Source: Myxococcales bacterium (GTDB lineage: Bacteria; Myxococcota; Polyangia; HGW-17; SLPX01). From it: a stretch of 7,107 nt of DNA. This document shows, one piece after another, positions 5,389 through 7,107 of the stretch. The stretch is from contig SLPX01000221.1 of NCBI GenBank assembly GCA_007131745.1, positions 1-7,107 of the forward strand, in the 5' to 3' direction. The notes under the pieces were generated by a model. The model saw only the letters and a program-made list of their open reading frames with translations, ran no database searches and had not been told where the DNA came from. Positions within the stretch are counted from its first letter, which is position 1, and every line of letters begins with the position of its first letter. Both the position numbers and the translations under genes were made by a program.

Positions 5389-6978
5389 CTAAAGATTCAA
5401 CTCAATTACTTCGGCGAGCTGTTCGATCAATTCAATGTCCCGCTGAATATCTTCGTCGCCCTCCCCTTCGTTTAACCGGAACTCCATCTCCGAGAGGGGT
5501 CCGACTACAAGTTTGAGCAACTCGATGGATTCAAGACCCTTTCCTTCGTGAAATAGGCGGCAACCTTCTTTCAGCGCGAGAAATGCGTGCAACATGGCGA
5601 AGCTCTTCATGATTACATTCTGTCCGTGACCGCTGAAATATCCTTCTTCAACCAGGTGAGCGGGATGATACGGATAACCGATCTCCACCGTTTCATTGAT
5701 GTACTCGCCGAGCTCGACATCTTCGTAGGAAAGCGTTACACGTGCGACTTCCGCTTCGGTCAGGGTTTCCGGGATGTCGGCGCGGGGTTTGAGTTGCAGC
5801 AACAAGGCCGAGCCACCCCCTCGCCGCCCGCCCGTTTCGGTCGTGTCGTCATGAGCTTTTCGCCATGCAGCAAACACAGAGGGAAGTTCAAGTGTTCCGC
5901 CGTTCGCACAGTCCTCCCAGTGAGGGCTGCCCCATGCCTGGTCAAAGATGTATCGCGTTCCCTCTTCAACTTCGATAAGCACGTCCCGTGCAACCGGTAC
6001 GGTGAAACTATGCACTTCAACCGTAAAAACGTCCTGAACATCGGCAGATGAACCGACATAGTAATAATTGCCGTCGCCCTGTTCCGCGAGACCCCGCATC
6101 AAATCCACGTTGAAATAGTTGCCTAAACCGATTGTTGTGAGTCCGATACCCTTGTTATTGTACCCTTTGCTCATATTCATGATCTCTTCATTGGAGCTTG
6201 GGCCCACGTTGGCTTCACCGTCGCTTAACATGACCACACGAACCTCTCGTTCGGGATCCTTGTGTTCCAAAGCTTCTTGGTAAGCGAGCTCCAGACCCGC
6301 GTACAGAGCCGTCATGCCGGTGGGTTGTAAAGATTCTATCTGCTCTTCGATGACATCGCGCGCGTCGCCGACTCTGGTCATGGGAAGAACGACTTGTGCA
6401 TCCGAGCTGTAAGTAATGATCGCCATTCTGTCGTCGTCAAACAGTTCATCCAGCATCAAAAGCAGTCCCGTGCGCACATAGCCTAACCGGTTTTCCGCTG
6501 CCATGGATCCTGAAACATCTATCGACAGGGATAAATCCAGGTCCGGACGCTCATCCGGGTTCAACTCCACCGGGGTATTGAGGGCGATCTGGAGAATTGT
6601 CCTGGGATCGCCTCCAAGCATGTCGTTGTCCACCCCCAGCATGGCGTGAAGGCAGAGGGTTCGGCCGCAATCCGGAGGGGGTGTCTCCGTGTGATGCTCA
6701 GCGAAAAAGCCGGAAGCCTGCAGTATATCGGATTCCGGAACAATTCCCTGGTCCAGCAGTGACCGGAAATAGGCGAAATCCTGTTCTCCGCCGAACCCTA
6801 TGTTGCCGCCCATTCCCCCGTCGGCGCCGTAGTAGCCGTTACTGTTGCCTACATCGTATGTAGAATGCATTTCTCCCATGCATCCGGCAAGAAAGTACGA
6901 AAGCAACACGGCCGCGGCAAAGGGAACCCTGGGTAAAAAACATGGAAGATTTTTTTTGAAATCAGTTTTTGACTGCAT
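5389..6978 (-). CDS. von Willebrand factor A domain lipoprotein, YfbK-like
   Basis: 529 residues. Lipoprotein signal peptide with Leu-Ala-Gly-Cys (Cys33 lipidated; Met at +2 suggests the outer membrane), then a Gly-rich spacer (about 44-64). Residues about 66-140 match the style of the YfbK N-terminal module, with FRSLLDQGIVP and ILQASGFFAEHH, though the Cys pair 104/109 is additional. The vWA domain (about 147-320) keeps the full MIDAS metal site: DVSGS at 154-158, Thr223 and Asp253 in LSDGEANVG. The GLGNYFNVDLMRGLAEQGDGNYYYV stretch (284-308) is typical of YfbK relatives. A beta-rich region (about 321-440) and a helical, acidic C-terminus (about 450-529) follow. vWA proteins of this kind bind partner proteins through a divalent metal; no enzymatic activity is expected. 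ATG at 6978 is chosen for its AGGAG 8 bases upstream and the immediate signal peptide. It follows another minus-strand gene by 11 bases and so is probably in an operon. The binding partner is unknown. Confidence 0.93.
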   Translation of the reverse strand: MQSKTDFKKNLPCFLPRVPFAAAVLLSYFLAGCMGEMHSTYDVGNSNGYYGADGGMGGNIGFGGEQDFAYFRSLLDQGIVPESDILQASGFFAEHHTETPPPDCGRTLCLHAMLGVDNDMLGGDPRTILQIALNTPVELNPDERPDLDLSLSIDVSGSMAAENRLGYVRTGLLLMLDELFDDDRMAIITYSSDAQVVLPMTRVGDARDVIEEQIESLQPTGMTALYAGLELAYQEALEHKDPEREVRVVMLSDGEANVGPSSNEEIMNMSKGYNNKGIGLTTIGLGNYFNVDLMRGLAEQGDGNYYYVGSSADVQDVFTVEVHSFTVPVARDVLIEVEEGTRYIFDQAWGSPHWEDCANGGTLELPSVFAAWRKAHDDTTETGGRRGGGSALLLQLKPRADIPETLTEAEVARVTLSYEDVELGEYINETVEIGYPYHPAHLVEEGYFSGHGQNVIMKSFAMLHAFLALKEGCRLFHEGKGLESIELLKLVVGPLSEMEFRLNEGEGDEDIQRDIELIEQLAEVIELNL

Positions 6979-6986
6979 GATACCTG

Positions 6987-6991
6987 CTCCT
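6987..6991 (-). promoter_or_regulatory. Ribosome-binding site AGGAG of the vWA lipoprotein gene
   Basis: AGGAG on the minus strand is 8 bases before the ATG at 6978-6976. Its first two bases are also the last two of the TAG stop (6992-6990) of the upstream partial gene, so the two genes are probably translationally coupled. Confidence 0.75.
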
Positions 6992-7107
6992 ATAACAGTT
7001 GTTGTCCCGACCCAGTGGAACGGGAATCAGGATTGGGATAGATTGTCTGGGCCACGGCGTCGGGGATCAGGTCTTCATGATTTGTGCGGCACGACCGCGA
7101 AAAGGAG
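6990..7107 (-). CDS. C-terminal 38 residues of an upstream minus-strand gene, partial
   Basis: Reading the minus strand in from the right edge, one frame stays open for 38 codons to a TAG at 6992-6990; the protein end contains EDLIPDAVAQTIYPNPDSR and finishes in QQLL. The other two frames are closed by stops within the first 85 bases. A stop codon merging into the next gene's Shine-Dalgarno, with an 11-base gap, is the operon arrangement also seen at 721/733 in this window. The tail is hydrophilic with no domain signature, so the product is unknown. The open run alone is short enough to occur by chance; the junction geometry is the main support. If it is not coding, this stretch would instead hold the vWA gene's promoter. 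Confidence 0.5.
   Translation of the reverse strand, partial: SFSRSCRTNHEDLIPDAVAQTIYPNPDSRSTGSGQQLL

Noticed and set aside
7100..7107. AAAAGGAG at the right edge as a Shine-Dalgarno for a plus-strand gene beyond the window.
   Set aside because: The minus strand is open through here, with a stop that fits the vWA operon junction, so this is more likely antisense to coding sequence; it cannot be excluded without more sequence.

Overview
The window reads as chromosomal DNA of a Gram-negative (diderm) bacterium of intermediate base composition. Three of its five genes begin with lipoprotein signal peptides, and all three have a non-aspartate residue after the lipidated cysteine, which suggests outer-membrane sorting. 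Large Cys-rich lipoproteins of this style are common in deltaproteobacterial lineages such as Myxococcota and Bradymonadota. That placement is an impression from style; no taxonomic marker is present. I see no tRNA, rRNA, CRISPR array, insertion sequence or phage gene.

Left block (about 1-3139, minus strand): a two-gene operon. The first gene (731-3139) encodes an 802-residue lipoprotein of the UshA/5'-nucleotidase family, with a complete calcineurin-type metallophosphatase site and large Cys-rich insertions. Nine bases after its stop begins a second lipoprotein (1-721), which runs off the left edge. It has an Ig-like-looking N-terminal half and a Cys-containing segment. The second gene's Shine-Dalgarno overlaps the first gene's stop codon, so their translation is probably coupled.

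Middle (3140-3504): a 365-base divergent intergenic region. It carries a reasonable sigma70-like -35 for the rightward gene and two short perfect dyads around that promoter candidate. Rightward from 3505 (TTG start) runs a 605-residue single-chain protein. It is best read as an electron-transfer-flavoprotein alpha subunit fused to a beta subunit, with the usual FAD- and AMP-binding motifs eroded. No dehydrogenase or quinone oxidoreductase partner is in the window. This is the most unusual gene here.

Right block (5389-7107, minus strand, convergent with the ETF-like gene): a 529-residue von Willebrand factor A lipoprotein related to the YfbK family, with an intact MIDAS metal site. Immediately upstream is the last 38 codons of another minus-strand gene. 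Its stop codon overlaps the vWA gene's AGGAG ribosome-binding site, the same stop/Shine-Dalgarno overlap as in the left operon.

Working together: the left block looks like envelope-associated phosphoesterase activity and the right block like an envelope adhesion or complex-assembly protein. The ETF-like fusion is a cytoplasmic protein with no evident functional link to either. I see no evidence that the window encodes one integrated system; the ETF-like fusion is the best candidate for new biology.
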